Shown here: positions 16,373 to 25,481 of the stretch, piece after piece
How positions within the stretch are numbered: the stretch's first letter is position 1
Layout: the number at the start of each line of letters is the position of its first letter
Source: Roseibium polysiphoniae
GTDB taxonomy: Bacteria; Pseudomonadota; Alphaproteobacteria; Rhizobiales; Stappiaceae
DNA length: 64,000 bases
Direction: 5' to 3'
Assembly (NCBI RefSeq): GCF_014842925.1
Contig: NZ_JACYXJ010000005.1
Span: 186,001 to 250,000, forward strand
Notes under the pieces: generated by a model
Told to the model about the DNA's origin: nothing
The model's database searches: none
The model's input: only the letters and a program-made list of their open reading frames with translations
Made by a program: the position numbers and the translations under genes

Positions 16373-17932
16373 ATGAGCAGTTCGCCCAAAGAAATCGAGC
16401 TCAAGCTCGAAGTGCCGCCGCAAGCGCAGGAAACCTTGCGCAAATCTCCCGCGCCAAAAGGTTTCACAGCCTCCCGAGCGGTGACGAAAACGCTCCAGTC
16501 AATCTATTTCGATACAGCTGATCAGGCCCTGAGAAGAGCCCGGATATCGCTCCGCGTCCGCAAGGTCGGCCAGAGCTGGGTGCAAACGGCCAAAATCGGT
16601 ACAGGGGTCATTGGCGGCATGTCGTCAGCCGTTGAGGCAGAGCATCCCGTGGATGGTCGGGCAATCGACCTGACGGTCATTGAAGATCCGCAAGTCCTGC
16701 GCCACCTCGTTGAAACCATAAACGGCGCAGCACTTGCTGAGACTTTTGAGACACTCATCAAGCGCACCACTCGCGTCCTGACGGCCGAAGACGGCAGCCG
16801 CATTGAAGTTGCCTTTGACGTGGGAGATATCAAGGCCGGAGAGCGCTCCGCTCCCCTGGCCGAAGTCGAGCTGGAGTTGCTGGAAGGCGCAAGCGGCAAC
16901 CTCTACGCCGCCGCTCAAGGTCTTCTGGAAGACACCCCTTTCCACTTTTCTCCCTATAGCAAGGCAGAACGCGGCTTCCGCCTCGCCGGTGGCGAGAGCT
17001 CTGGCGCAGATGCGCCAAGCCTTGCCAGAAAGGTTGAGCTGACGGCTTCCGAAAGCGTCGAACATGCGTTCAGAAGCGTTCTGAGATCTTGCCTCGAGCA
17101 AATCGCCCATAACCGAATGGCAGTGCTCACCAGCGACGATCCCGAGGGGCCCCATCAGTTGCGCGTCGGCTTGAGGCGCCTGCGCAGCGCCTTTAGGCTG
17201 TTCCGACCTGTGCTCAATCCGCTGACGTTTCGACCACTTGACGCAAGCGCGCGAACATTGGCCGGTAAAGTCGGTGAGTTACGCGATCTTGATGTGCTTG
17301 CGAGCGAAATCGTCGCCCCCCTTTCAGATCATGCGCCGCAGAACCTGTCCTTGGATCCATTGCTGAAACATCTGACGAAAACCCGCGTCAATTGCCGAAA
17401 CGAGCTAATCGACTATCTGCAGTCGACCGAAATCAACGCGTTCCTCTTCTCTCTCGCTGCCTATACGGAGGGGCGCGGATGGCTGGATGCAGAAAATTTC
17501 GACCAGACAACGCTGCTTGCAGCGCCCATTTCGGCCTTCGCCCGCGAGGCCCAGAACAAGCAATGGCGCAAGGTTGCCAAACACGGTTCAGGCATCGAAG
17601 AAATGTCGGTTCCCGAGCGCCATGAGATGCGCAAGGCACTCAAGAAGCTGCGATATGGGATCGAGTTCTTCGGTTCGCTCTACCCGAAGGCCGAGGTCAA
17701 ACCATTCCTGAAGCGCATGAAAAAGCTTCAAGATATCTTTGGCTATCTGAACGACGTCGCAATGGCGGAAAAACTGCTTGATCTTCCCAGCGCAAAGGGT
17801 GCCAGCGCATCTGATACGTCCCTTGCGATGGGCTTTGCAATTGGCTGGCATGAAGCCCAGGCGACGCAAATGTGGCGTCACGCCAAGGACTACTGGACGG
17901 AAACGAAAGGCGCACCGAAGTTCTGGCGCTAA
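16373..17932 (+). CDS. CYTH-CHAD domain protein (triphosphate tunnel metalloenzyme)
   Basis: A 519-residue fusion of an N-terminal CYTH domain (about 1-205) and a C-terminal CHAD domain (about 225-515). The CYTH hallmark E-x-E-x-K appears as EIELKLEV at about residues 6-13, with RISLRVRK and the later ELELLEG following; such domains hydrolyse inorganic triphosphate (E. coli YgiF). The CHAD part shows PEGPHQLRVGLRRLRSAFRLF and HEMRKALKKLRYGIEFF, helical histidine-rich motifs that bind polyphosphate. The protein is cytosolic. Its position before the phosphonate cluster is suggestive of phosphate metabolism but it is convergent with phnF. Confidence 0.85.
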   Translation: MSSSPKEIELKLEVPPQAQETLRKSPAPKGFTASRAVTKTLQSIYFDTADQALRRARISLRVRKVGQSWVQTAKIGTGVIGGMSSAVEAEHPVDGRAIDLTVIEDPQVLRHLVETINGAALAETFETLIKRTTRVLTAEDGSRIEVAFDVGDIKAGERSAPLAEVELELLEGASGNLYAAAQGLLEDTPFHFSPYSKAERGFRLAGGESSGADAPSLARKVELTASESVEHAFRSVLRSCLEQIAHNRMAVLTSDDPEGPHQLRVGLRRLRSAFRLFRPVLNPLTFRPLDASARTLAGKVGELRDLDVLASEIVAPLSDHAPQNLSLDPLLKHLTKTRVNCRNELIDYLQSTEINAFLFSLAAYTEGRGWLDAENFDQTTLLAAPISAFAREAQNKQWRKVAKHGSGIEEMSVPERHEMRKALKKLRYGIEFFGSLYPKAEVKPFLKRMKKLQDIFGYLNDVAMAEKLLDLPSAKGASASDTSLAMGFAIGWHEAQATQMWRHAKDYWTETKGAPKFWR

Positions 17933-17956
17933 CGGCCAGCTCGGATCGCCGGAAAG

Positions 17957-18691
17957 TTAGCTCTCGATCACGAGCTGGATTCGATCCGCCGCCATACGGG
18001 TGCGCGTGTATTGCGTCGGCTGGCCAGCATCATCCACGTTCGTGCTCTCGACGATCAGAATGGGCTGCCCCTCGGGAATTTGCAGGAACGCCGCGTCCTG
18101 CGGGTCGATCAGCTCGGCACTGACGCGGGTCTCAAGACGTCTGTAGTCATCAAGACCGCATTGCTTGAGCGCCTTGGTGAATGAGCCCGTTTCCGCATAA
18201 GCGGCCACGAGCGCTGGAAACCTTGCCTGTTCGAACCAGCTTGTTGCGACCAGAACCGGTGTTCCGTCGACCACCCGCAGCGTTTCGAGCCGTATCAGCT
18301 GCACGCCAAGTGGCAGTTTGAGTTCCGCCGCCAGCAGAGCATCCGCCTCTTCAAGGGCAGATCCGATCATCCGTCCGCTGGGCGTTTTATGTTGGCCCGA
18401 AACGATCTCCGAGAACCGTGTGCGGCTGCCAATCGGATAATTCATCGGCGCTGCCGCGACAAAGGTTCCCCGGCCCTGGTCGGCGCGCAGAATTCCCTCA
18501 TTGACCAAGACAGCAATCGCCCTGCGCACCGTATGGCGATTGACGTCAAACCGCGCGGCGATATCCGCCTCCGTCGGAAGCTTGGAACCGGTCACAAACG
18601 TTCCTGAGCCGATTTCAGCTTTCAGCCATTCGGCGATCTGGCGCCAAATGGCGATCCCGGCGCCGCGGTCGATTTTCATCTGCTTCGTCAT
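17957..18691 (-). CDS. phnF: phosphonate metabolism transcriptional regulator PhnF (GntR/HutC family)
   Basis: DNA-binding repressor of 244 residues. A GntR winged helix (about 15-75, KLPTEADIAARFDVNRHTVRRAIAVL) is followed by a UTRA ligand-binding domain (about 90-240), the HutC-type arrangement of PhnF. It is divergent from phnG, with an inverted repeat in the 120-bp gap that is the likely operator. The ATG at 18691 is preferred over a TTG at 18718, though the GAGG lies close to it, so the start is not certain. The inducing ligand is probably phosphate-related but cannot be read here. Confidence 0.85.
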   Translation of the reverse strand: MTKQMKIDRGAGIAIWRQIAEWLKAEIGSGTFVTGSKLPTEADIAARFDVNRHTVRRAIAVLVNEGILRADQGRGTFVAAAPMNYPIGSRTRFSEIVSGQHKTPSGRMIGSALEEADALLAAELKLPLGVQLIRLETLRVVDGTPVLVATSWFEQARFPALVAAYAETGSFTKALKQCGLDDYRRLETRVSAELIDPQDAAFLQIPEGQPILIVESTNVDDAGQPTQYTRTRMAADRIQLVIES

Positions 18692-18737
18692 GTCCTCGTC
18701 ATCAAACCCGGATAGCAAAGTGTCAATTCAAAAATTC

Positions 18738-18753
18738 GTCTATACAAATAGAC
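18738..18753. promoter_or_regulatory. PhnF-type operator
   Basis: Perfect inverted repeat GTCTATACAAATAGAC (6-base arms, 4-base centre) between divergent phnF and phnG. GntR/HutC regulators bind palindromes of this size. A TATGAC at 18763-18768 could be the -10 box of phnG, which would place the operator over the -35 region. Confidence 0.65.
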
Positions 18754-18810
18754 AATCTGTTGTATGACTCAAGCCTCTTCGTTAGATCGCCACGAAAAAG
18801 GTCGAAAGAC

Positions 18811-19299
18811 ATGTCCGAAGAAACCACGGCCTCACCGCCCTTAAGCCCGGCTGACCAGACCACCGCACGCCGGCAGGAAATCATGGCAGTGATCGCCGAA
18901 ACCCCGGCATCTGCACTCGCAAAAGCTTTTGAAAGCTACCCGGATCATCCCTCCCACGAGTTGGTCCGCGGGCCGGAAACAGGGCTCGTCATGGTCCGGG
19001 GCCGCATGGGTGGCACCGGCGGCGCCTTCAACCTCGGCGAAGTGACCGTAACACGCTGCGTCGTGCGCCTGGCAAGCGGCGAGACCGGAAGCTCTTACAT
19101 TCTTGGCCGGCACAAGCAGCATGCTCTTCAGGCGGCCATTCTGGACGGTCTCTGGCAGAATCCAGATCATCGGCAAAAGGTCGAAGACGACATTCTTGCG
19201 CCACTCGAAAACAGCCGCCGCCAAAGGCAGGAAGAGATCAAGGCTGAAACAGCGGCCACAAAGGTTGACTTCTTCACCATGGTTCGTGGAGACGATTGA
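18811..19299 (+). CDS. phnG: C-P lyase subunit PhnG
   Basis: Subunit of the PhnGHIJ carbon-phosphorus lyase core, which with PhnI, PhnH and PhnJ forms ribose-phosphonate triphosphate and breaks the C-P bond. The 162 residues include the conserved HELVRGPETGLVMVRGRMGGTG, NLGEVTVTRCVV and SYILGRHKQHA. The ATG at 18811 is 58 bp downstream of the operator; a frame extending to 18760 would start inside the promoter. Its stop overlaps the phnH start by one base. Confidence 0.92.
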   Translation: MSEETTASPPLSPADQTTARRQEIMAVIAETPASALAKAFESYPDHPSHELVRGPETGLVMVRGRMGGTGGAFNLGEVTVTRCVVRLASGETGSSYILGRHKQHALQAAILDGLWQNPDHRQKVEDDILAPLENSRRQRQEEIKAETAATKVDFFTMVRGDD

Positions 19300-19940
19300 T
19301 GAACACCGAAGCAATCAACCCGTCTGCGGCGAATTCCGCTGCACGCCTGGCGGCAGGTTTCGCCGATCCGGTTCACGATGCGCAAAACTGCTTCCGAAAA
19401 GTGATGCAGGCCATGGCACGGCCCGGAACACTGCAAACGTTCGAACCCGGTCTGACGGACCTGCCCGCACCGCTCACGGCAATGGGTGCTGCTGTCGCGC
19501 TTACCTTGCTCGACTACGACACCCCTGTCTGGCTGGATCCGGCCCTGGCCAAATCACCGGACGCGGTCAGCTTTCTGCGTTTTCACACCGGTGCGCCCAT
19601 CGTGGATGTCCCGGTCGAAGCCGCCTTCGCACTGGTCAGCGAACCGGAGCGACTGACGGGCCTCGGCAATTTCCCGCAGGGAACGCCTGACTATCCAGAC
19701 CAGTCCGCAACCCTGGTTCTCATGAACCAGACGTTCGGCAAAGGCGCTTCTCTCAAGCTCAAGGGACCCGGCATCAAGGATGTCGCCCGCTTCAGCACCA
19801 GCCCCGTACCGACGACCTTCTGGGATCAGGTTCAGGCCAACAACGCACAGTTCCCGCGCGGCGTGGACGTGATTTTCACCGGCGAGGCACAAATCGCGGC
19901 TTTGCCGCGCTCCACTCAACTCACCCGGCCGGAGGCCTGA
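19299..19940 (+). CDS. phnH: C-P lyase subunit PhnH
   Basis: Subunit of the C-P lyase core complex, 213 residues. Typical PhnH features are GFADPVHDAQNCFRKVM near the N-terminus, MARPGTLQ and the C-terminal VFW-like TTFWDQVQANNAQFPRGVDVIF. PhnH is a PLP-transferase-fold homologue without the PLP lysine and acts structurally. The ATG at 19299 overlaps the phnG stop (TGATG). Confidence 0.92.
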   Translation: MNTEAINPSAANSAARLAAGFADPVHDAQNCFRKVMQAMARPGTLQTFEPGLTDLPAPLTAMGAAVALTLLDYDTPVWLDPALAKSPDAVSFLRFHTGAPIVDVPVEAAFALVSEPERLTGLGNFPQGTPDYPDQSATLVLMNQTFGKGASLKLKGPGIKDVARFSTSPVPTTFWDQVQANNAQFPRGVDVIFTGEAQIAALPRSTQLTRPEA

Positions 19941-19943
19941 GCC

Positions 19944-21080
19944 ATGTATGTTGCAGTCAAGGGCGGTGAGAAGGCGATCCGCAATGCCCATAAGCTTCTG
20001 GCTAAACGCCGCCGGGGGGACACGTCGGTTCCATCGCTGACAGTGGATCAGATCGCCGAACAGCTGGCGCTCTCTGTCGCGCGCGTGATGTGCGAGGGCT
20101 CTCTTTATGATGAGGGCCTTGCAGCGCTGGCGATCAAACAGGCCCGTGGCGACCTCATCGAGGCCGCCTTTCTCATCAGGGCCTATCGCACAACCTTGCC
20201 CCGTTTCGGCTACTCGGAAACCCTCGACACCGCCAAGATGCTGATCGAGCGACGCATTTCAGCCACTTACAAGGATCTTCCGGGCGGTCAGCTGCTTGGG
20301 CCGACCTTCGACTACAGCCACCGTCTGCTCGATTTCGCCATGGCCGCCGAGAATGAAGGTGCACTTGATGCAGTCGAAAGCGAAACGCCTTTGAATGAGG
20401 GCATGCCGCGCGTAACGGATCTGCTGAGCGACGAAGGCCTGATGGAGGCAGACCCGCTTCCCGAAGCCAGCGATGCCGTTGGGGATCTGACGCGCGAACC
20501 GCTGTCGTTCCCGGCTGATCGAGATCTGCGCCTTCAGAATCTGGCACGTGGCGACGAAGGCTTCCTGTTGTCATTGGCCTACTCCTCCCAACGCGGATAT
20601 GCCCGCACCCACCCTTTCACCGGTGAAATCCGGTACGGCGAGGTCGAAGTGGAGTTTTTCGCCGAAGAGCTTGGTTTCAACGTCAAACTCGGCGCCATCA
20701 AGGTGACGGAGTGCCAGATGGTGAACCAGTTCTCGGGCTCAGCCAAATCACCGCCGAAATTCACACGTGGTTACGGTCTCGTATTCGGTCAGGTCGAGCG
20801 AAAGGCCATGGCCATGTCCATGGTCGACCGCGCCCTCAGGTGGGAAGAACTCGGCGAGGAACAGACCGCCCCCGTGCAGGACACGGAATTCGTGCTGTCC
20901 CACTCCGACAACATCCAGGCCACGGGCTTTGTCGAACATCTGAAACTGCCGCATTACGTGGATTTCCAGGCGGAACTCGATCTCGTACGCCGGATGCGTG
21001 CGGAATGGTTCGCCGCCCGCGATCAGCAGGATCCATACGCGCAAACCGATCTCGAGACGGGAAAGGAGGCCGCAGAATGA
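19944..21080 (+). CDS. phnI: C-P lyase subunit PhnI
   Basis: Catalytic subunit of 378 residues that, with PhnG, H and L, displaces adenine from ATP by the phosphonate. The start MYVAVKGGEKAI and the conserved RGYARTHPFTGEIRYGEVEVE, CQMVNQFSG and LSHSDNIQATGFVEHLKLPHYVDFQ are characteristic. The start lies 3 bp after the phnH stop and its stop overlaps phnJ. Confidence 0.95.
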   Translation: MYVAVKGGEKAIRNAHKLLAKRRRGDTSVPSLTVDQIAEQLALSVARVMCEGSLYDEGLAALAIKQARGDLIEAAFLIRAYRTTLPRFGYSETLDTAKMLIERRISATYKDLPGGQLLGPTFDYSHRLLDFAMAAENEGALDAVESETPLNEGMPRVTDLLSDEGLMEADPLPEASDAVGDLTREPLSFPADRDLRLQNLARGDEGFLLSLAYSSQRGYARTHPFTGEIRYGEVEVEFFAEELGFNVKLGAIKVTECQMVNQFSGSAKSPPKFTRGYGLVFGQVERKAMAMSMVDRALRWEELGEEQTAPVQDTEFVLSHSDNIQATGFVEHLKLPHYVDFQAELDLVRRMRAEWFAARDQQDPYAQTDLETGKEAAE

Positions 21081-22012
21081 CACTCCCAGTATCCAAATCC
21101 ATCGCGCCCGATGAGGGCAGTTACAACTTCGCCTATCTCGATGAACAGACCAAGCGCATGATCCGGCGCGCGATCCTCAAAGGAATCGCCATTCCGGGCT
21201 ACCAGGTGCCTTTCGCCTCCCGTGAAATGCCGATGCCCTACGGCTGGGGCACCGGCGGCGTTCAGGTCACCGCTGCAATTCTGGGGGCAGACGACACGCT
21301 GAAGGTCATCGACCAGGGCTCGGATGACACCACCAACGCTGTCGCCATCCGGGGTTTCTTCGAAAAGACCGCCGGCGTCGCCACCACCACCAGCACCGAG
21401 GACGCCAGCATCATTCAGACCAGGCACCGGATTCCGGAGATGGCTCTGAACTCCAACCAGATCCTCGTGTTCCAGGTGCCTATTCCGGAGCCGCTCCGCT
21501 TCCTCGAGCCGCGCGAGACGGAAACCCGCAAGATGCATGCGCTGGAAGAATACGGCCTGATGCACGTAAAGCTGTACGAGGACATCGCCAAGAACGGCCA
21601 TATTGCAACGACCTATGCGTATCCGGTCGAGGTCAACGGCCGCTATGTGATGGATCCTTCGCCAACGCCGAAATTCGACAATCCGAAGATCGACAACATG
21701 GAAGCCCTCCAGCTCTACGGCGCAGGCCGGGAAAAGCGGATCTATGCCATTCCGCCTTACACCAAGGTCAAGAGCCTCGATTTCGATGACTATCCGTTTG
21801 AGGTCCAATCCTTCGACAAGCCCTGCGGCCTTTGCAACGCCGAGGGCGTCTATCTCGACGAGGTCATTCTGGACGACAAGGGCGGGCGCATGTTCGTCTG
21901 TTCCGACAGTGACCATTGCGAGGAAAGGCGCGCTAACGGACACCTCGGCCCCATGGCCGCCGACCCCGCCGCCACTCTGCTGTCCGGTGGAACCCAGGAG
22001 AAGGGCCAATGA
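21077..22012 (+). CDS. phnJ: alpha-D-ribose 1-methylphosphonate 5-phosphate C-P lyase PhnJ
   Basis: Radical-SAM enzyme that cleaves the C-P bond, 311 residues. The cysteines C250, C253, C275 and C281 have exactly the spacing of E. coli C241, C244, C266, C272 that hold the [4Fe-4S] cluster and the thiyl residue. G41 in AIPGYQVPF matches the glycyl radical position G32. The ATG at 21077 follows a strong GAAAGGAGG and overlaps the phnI stop; a longer open frame to 20711 lies inside phnI and is not used. The C-terminus overlaps phnK by 4 bp. Confidence 0.95.
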   Translation: MTLPVSKSIAPDEGSYNFAYLDEQTKRMIRRAILKGIAIPGYQVPFASREMPMPYGWGTGGVQVTAAILGADDTLKVIDQGSDDTTNAVAIRGFFEKTAGVATTTSTEDASIIQTRHRIPEMALNSNQILVFQVPIPEPLRFLEPRETETRKMHALEEYGLMHVKLYEDIAKNGHIATTYAYPVEVNGRYVMDPSPTPKFDNPKIDNMEALQLYGAGREKRIYAIPPYTKVKSLDFDDYPFEVQSFDKPCGLCNAEGVYLDEVILDDKGGRMFVCSDSDHCEERRANGHLGPMAADPAATLLSGGTQEKGQ

Positions 22013-22797
22013 GCGACCAGAACAATCAGGAGCCGCTGCTGCAGGTTCATGGCGTCACGCGCTACTATGGCGATCGCATCGGCTGCCACGACGTGGACTT
22101 CCAGCTCTGGCCCGGTGAAGTGCTTGCCATTGTTGGCGAAAGTGGATCCGGCAAAACGACCCTCCTCAACTGCCTGTCGACCCGGCTTGCACCAACCGCA
22201 GGCGCTATCGAATACCGCATGCGCGACGGCTCCATGCGCAACCTCTATGAGTTGAGCGAAGCCGAACGGCGCCTGCTCATGCGCACCGATTGGGGCTTCG
22301 TCCATCAAAACGCTGCCGACGGACTGCGCATGACCGTATCTGCCGGCGCCAATGTCGGCGAACGGTTAATGGCCGTCGGCCAACGCCACTACGGAAAAAT
22401 CCGCGAAACCGCCACGGACTGGCTCGACCGGGTGGAAATCACCGTCGACCGCATTGATGACGATCCGCGCGCCTTTTCCGGCGGCATGCGCCAACGGCTT
22501 CAGATTGCCCGCAATCTGGTGACACACCCACGGCTCGTGTTCATGGACGAACCGACCGGCGGCCTCGACGTATCCGTTCAGGCACGTCTGCTCGACATGC
22601 TGCGGCGGCTGGTCAGCGAACTTGGCCTGTCTGTCATCATCGTCACCCACGATCTGGCCGTAGCCCGGCTCCTGTCCCACCGCATCATGGTCATGCGCCA
22701 TGGGGAAGTCATCGAGACTGGTCTGACCGATCAAGTGCTCGATGACCCGCGCGAGCCGTATACCCAGCTTCTCGTCTCTTCCATTCTCCAGGTCTGA
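22009..22797 (+). CDS. phnK: C-P lyase ABC-type ATPase PhnK
   Basis: ABC-type ATPase of 262 residues that docks on the C-P lyase core; it has no membrane partner of its own. Walker A is GESGSGKTT (about 45-53), the signature FSGGMRQRLQIARNL, Walker B LVFMDEPTGGLD, and the H-loop IVTHD. The sequence VTRYYGDRIGCHDV near the start fits PhnK rather than a peptide-transport ATPase. Coupled to phnJ by a 4-bp overlap. Confidence 0.9.
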   Translation: MSDQNNQEPLLQVHGVTRYYGDRIGCHDVDFQLWPGEVLAIVGESGSGKTTLLNCLSTRLAPTAGAIEYRMRDGSMRNLYELSEAERRLLMRTDWGFVHQNAADGLRMTVSAGANVGERLMAVGQRHYGKIRETATDWLDRVEITVDRIDDDPRAFSGGMRQRLQIARNLVTHPRLVFMDEPTGGLDVSVQARLLDMLRRLVSELGLSVIIVTHDLAVARLLSHRIMVMRHGEVIETGLTDQVLDDPREPYTQLLVSSILQV

Positions 22798-22805
22798 GGT
22801 CAGTC

Positions 22806-23504
22806 ATGCCAGTCCGTCTTTATCTGAACACCGTCGGCAAGACCTTCACCATGCATCTGCAGGGCGGCACCTCGATCCCGGTCGTGTCCAATGTCGATTT
22901 TGCCGTTGAAGCTGGAGAATGTGTCGTCCTCGGAGGGCCTTCAGGTGCCGGCAAGAGTTCGATTCTCAAGATGATCTTCGGCAACTATCGCTGTGACGAA
23001 GGTCAGATCCTGATCACTTGCAACGACGAAATCGTCAACATCGCAGACGCCGCACCCCGACAGATCCTCTCTTTGCGCCAGGACACGATCGGCTATGTCA
23101 GTCAGTTCCTCAGGGTCATCCCCAGAGTATCGGCCACGGAGGTGGTTGCTGAACCGCTGATCGCTCAGGGGACCAGCGAAGAGGCTGCACTCGCAAAGGC
23201 CAGAGATCTCCTGAACCGGCTCAATGTGCCCGAAAGGCTTTGGAACCTGCCGCCAGCGACTTTCTCCGGCGGTGAGCAGCAGCGTGTGAACATCGCGCGC
23301 GGCTTCATTGCCCACTATCCGATCCTGCTTCTGGACGAGCCCACCGCGTCGCTGGATGCGGTAAACCGGTCGGTGGTGGTGGAGCTGGTCGATGAAAAGA
23401 AAGCTGCGGGCGTTGCCATGCTCGGCATTCTGCATGACCAGGATGTTCGCGATCGCATCGCCGACAGGATCATCGACGTCACCAAATTCAAGATCGCTGC
23501 ATAA
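22806..23504 (+). CDS. phnL: C-P lyase ABC-type protein PhnL
   Basis: ABC-type ATPase of 232 residues needed for formation of the ribose-triphosphate phosphonate intermediate and binding to the PhnK dimer. Walker A is GGPSGAGKSS, signature FSGGEQQRVNIARGF, Walker B ILLLDEPTASLD, followed by the family's LGILHDQDVRDRIADR. It starts 9 bp after phnK. A gap of about 100 bp follows, within which CAGGATCG (23529-23536) and CGATCCTG (23565-23572) can pair. Confidence 0.9.
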   Translation: MPVRLYLNTVGKTFTMHLQGGTSIPVVSNVDFAVEAGECVVLGGPSGAGKSSILKMIFGNYRCDEGQILITCNDEIVNIADAAPRQILSLRQDTIGYVSQFLRVIPRVSATEVVAEPLIAQGTSEEAALAKARDLLNRLNVPERLWNLPPATFSGGEQQRVNIARGFIAHYPILLLDEPTASLDAVNRSVVVELVDEKKAAGVAMLGILHDQDVRDRIADRIIDVTKFKIAA

Positions 23505-23607
23505 AGACAAATTCACGAACCACTGTCACAGGATCGACATGAGAGCCACTTAGGTCGATGATGCCGATCCTGCCTTCTCCGCAATCAACCGCTGTTCGAG
23601 CCTTTCG

Positions 23608-24342
23608 ATGCGCTACGCACTTTATTTCGCTGCTCCCGCCAATGACCCGCTGATGCAGCTTGGCAATCTATGGCTCGGCCGCGATCCCTTCACAGGCAAG
23701 GCATTAAGCCAGCCATCGCTCGACACCCTGAGCCGCGACCGTTTTGAGGCGCTCACGACAGAGCCCCGACGCTATGGTTTTCACGGCACGTTAAAGGCAC
23801 CCTTCGCGCTTCGAGACGGAACAACTGCCGATGAATTGGTGGCAGCTTGTACTGCCTTTGCGTCCGAGTCAGCGCCATTTGTGCTCCAGGGCCTTTCGGT
23901 CAATCGCCTCGGAAAATTTCTGGCGTTGACGCCCGATGTCCCCGAGCCGGACTTGTCAGCCTTCGCTGCGACCTGTGTACGCCGGTTCGAACCATTCCGC
24001 AGGCCGCTGTCCGAAAGCGACCTCGAGCGCCGCCGCAAGAGCAGACTCACGCCGGATCAGGACCGCAACCTCGTTGAATGGGGTTATCCCTATATCTTTG
24101 AGGACTTCCGTTTTCACATGACCTTGAGCAACAAGCTTGAGGACGAGGGGGAAGCGACAACACTTGAAGCGGCTGCCAGAGCGCACTTTCAAGACCTGAC
24201 CGGCCGCTTCCGGCAAGTCGAAAGCCTCGGCCTCTACTGCGAAGCCGAGCGCGGCGCCCCCTTTCAGGTTCACACCATCTTCCCGCTGACCGGCACGCAA
24301 ACGCCGGATCAGTCTCTTTCCAAATGCCGAGGTTCAAAATGA
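23608..24342 (+). CDS. DUF1045 phosphonate-cluster protein (2H phosphoesterase-like)
   Basis: A 244-residue protein of the family regularly found in alphaproteobacterial phn operons (DUF1045, putative phosphonate metabolism protein). MRYALYFAAPANDPLM and the motifs YGFHGTLKAPF and FRFHMTLSNKL, each with H-x-T, indicate a 2H phosphoesterase fold. A role in opening a cyclic ribose phosphate, the step done by PhnP in E. coli, is a reasonable inference because no phnP is present here; it is not shown. It overlaps phnM by 4 bp. Confidence 0.85.
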   Translation: MRYALYFAAPANDPLMQLGNLWLGRDPFTGKALSQPSLDTLSRDRFEALTTEPRRYGFHGTLKAPFALRDGTTADELVAACTAFASESAPFVLQGLSVNRLGKFLALTPDVPEPDLSAFAATCVRRFEPFRRPLSESDLERRRKSRLTPDQDRNLVEWGYPYIFEDFRFHMTLSNKLEDEGEATTLEAAARAHFQDLTGRFRQVESLGLYCEAERGAPFQVHTIFPLTGTQTPDQSLSKCRGSK

Positions 24343-25481
24343 GCGCCACTCCAGGCACCTTCAAGAACGCCCGTCTCGTCCTGCCAGACAGCGTTATGGA
24401 CGGCGCACTCCAGGTCGAAGATGGCAAGATCGCTGACATTTCGGCCGCGAGCACAGCCGCGGGTCAAGATCTCGAAGGCGATTACCTGATCCCAGGCCTC
24501 GTCGAACTTCACACCGATCATCTGGAAGTTCACTACGCACCACGACCAAAGGTGCGCTGGAACCCGGTCTCAGCAGTTCAGGCCCATGACGCGCAGATCG
24601 CTTGCGCCGGCATCACGACAGTTTTCGACGCCCTTCGCGTCGGTATGGACGAAGATGCCGACCTGCGGGCCGGCGATATGCGCCAACTAGCAGATGCCAT
24701 TGAGACAGGACAGGCAGAGAATCGGCTGCGGGCTGATCACTTCATCCACTTGCGCTGCGAAGTCTCGGCGCCTGACGTCCTGGATGCCTACTCAGTTTTC
24801 GAGGGCGACGATAAAATTCGCCTGATCTCCCTGATGGACCACACTCCAGGTCAACGGCAGTTCGTTTCACTCGATGCCTACAAGGTCTACTACCAGGGCA
24901 AAAAGGGTTTTACAGACGAGCAGATGAACGCCTTTATCAAGGCGCGCCAAGAGCGCGCGGGCAACATTGCACCGGACAACCGCAAAAAGATCGCGGCCGA
25001 CGCCCATGGTCGCGGCATCGCCATCGCCAGCCACGACGACGCCTCGCTTGACCATGTTGGCGAAGCCATCGATCTGGGCACGCGCATCGCGGAATTTCCG
25101 ACCACCGTCGAGGCTGCCCGTGCCTCTCACGACGCCAACATGGCCGTGCTAATGGGCGCCCCGAATGTGGTGCGCGGCGGCTCTCACTCGGGCAATGTCT
25201 CGGCACGTAAACTCGCCGAGGCCGGCTGCCTTGATGTGCTGTCGTCGGACTATGTGCCGGTGTCCCTGATCCAGGCTGCTTTCCAGCTTGCTGACGAAGT
25301 CGAGGCAATCAGCTTGCCGAAGGCCGTCGCAATGGTTACCTCCACGCCCGCCGACACAATAGGTCTGACGGATAGAGGCTCCCTCGAAGTTGGACGACGT
25401 GCGGATCTGGTTCAGGTCCGCATGGTCGGCAATGTGCCGATTGTCCGTGGCGTCTGGCGCGAAGGCCGCCGCGTTGCCTGA
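24339..25481 (+). CDS. phnM: alpha-D-ribose 1-methylphosphonate 5-triphosphate diphosphatase PhnM
   Basis: Amidohydrolase-fold metal enzyme of 380 residues that releases pyrophosphate from the ribose-triphosphate phosphonate. The metal site begins with LVELHTDHLEVHY, and further conserved parts are SLMDHTPGQRQF, IASHDDASLDHV and GAPNVVRGGSHSGN. The ATG at 24339 overlaps the DUF1045 stop. The last codons overlap the likely TTG start of phnN. Confidence 0.92.
   Translation: MSATPGTFKNARLVLPDSVMDGALQVEDGKIADISAASTAAGQDLEGDYLIPGLVELHTDHLEVHYAPRPKVRWNPVSAVQAHDAQIACAGITTVFDALRVGMDEDADLRAGDMRQLADAIETGQAENRLRADHFIHLRCEVSAPDVLDAYSVFEGDDKIRLISLMDHTPGQRQFVSLDAYKVYYQGKKGFTDEQMNAFIKARQERAGNIAPDNRKKIAADAHGRGIAIASHDDASLDHVGEAIDLGTRIAEFPTTVEAARASHDANMAVLMGAPNVVRGGSHSGNVSARKLAEAGCLDVLSSDYVPVSLIQAAFQLADEVEAISLPKAVAMVTSTPADTIGLTDRGSLEVGRRADLVQVRMVGNVPIVRGVWREGRRVA

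Noticed and set aside
20711..21076. In-frame upstream extension of phnJ
   Set aside because: It lies within phnI; the ATG at 21077 has a strong ribosome site and the extension has no PhnJ similarity.
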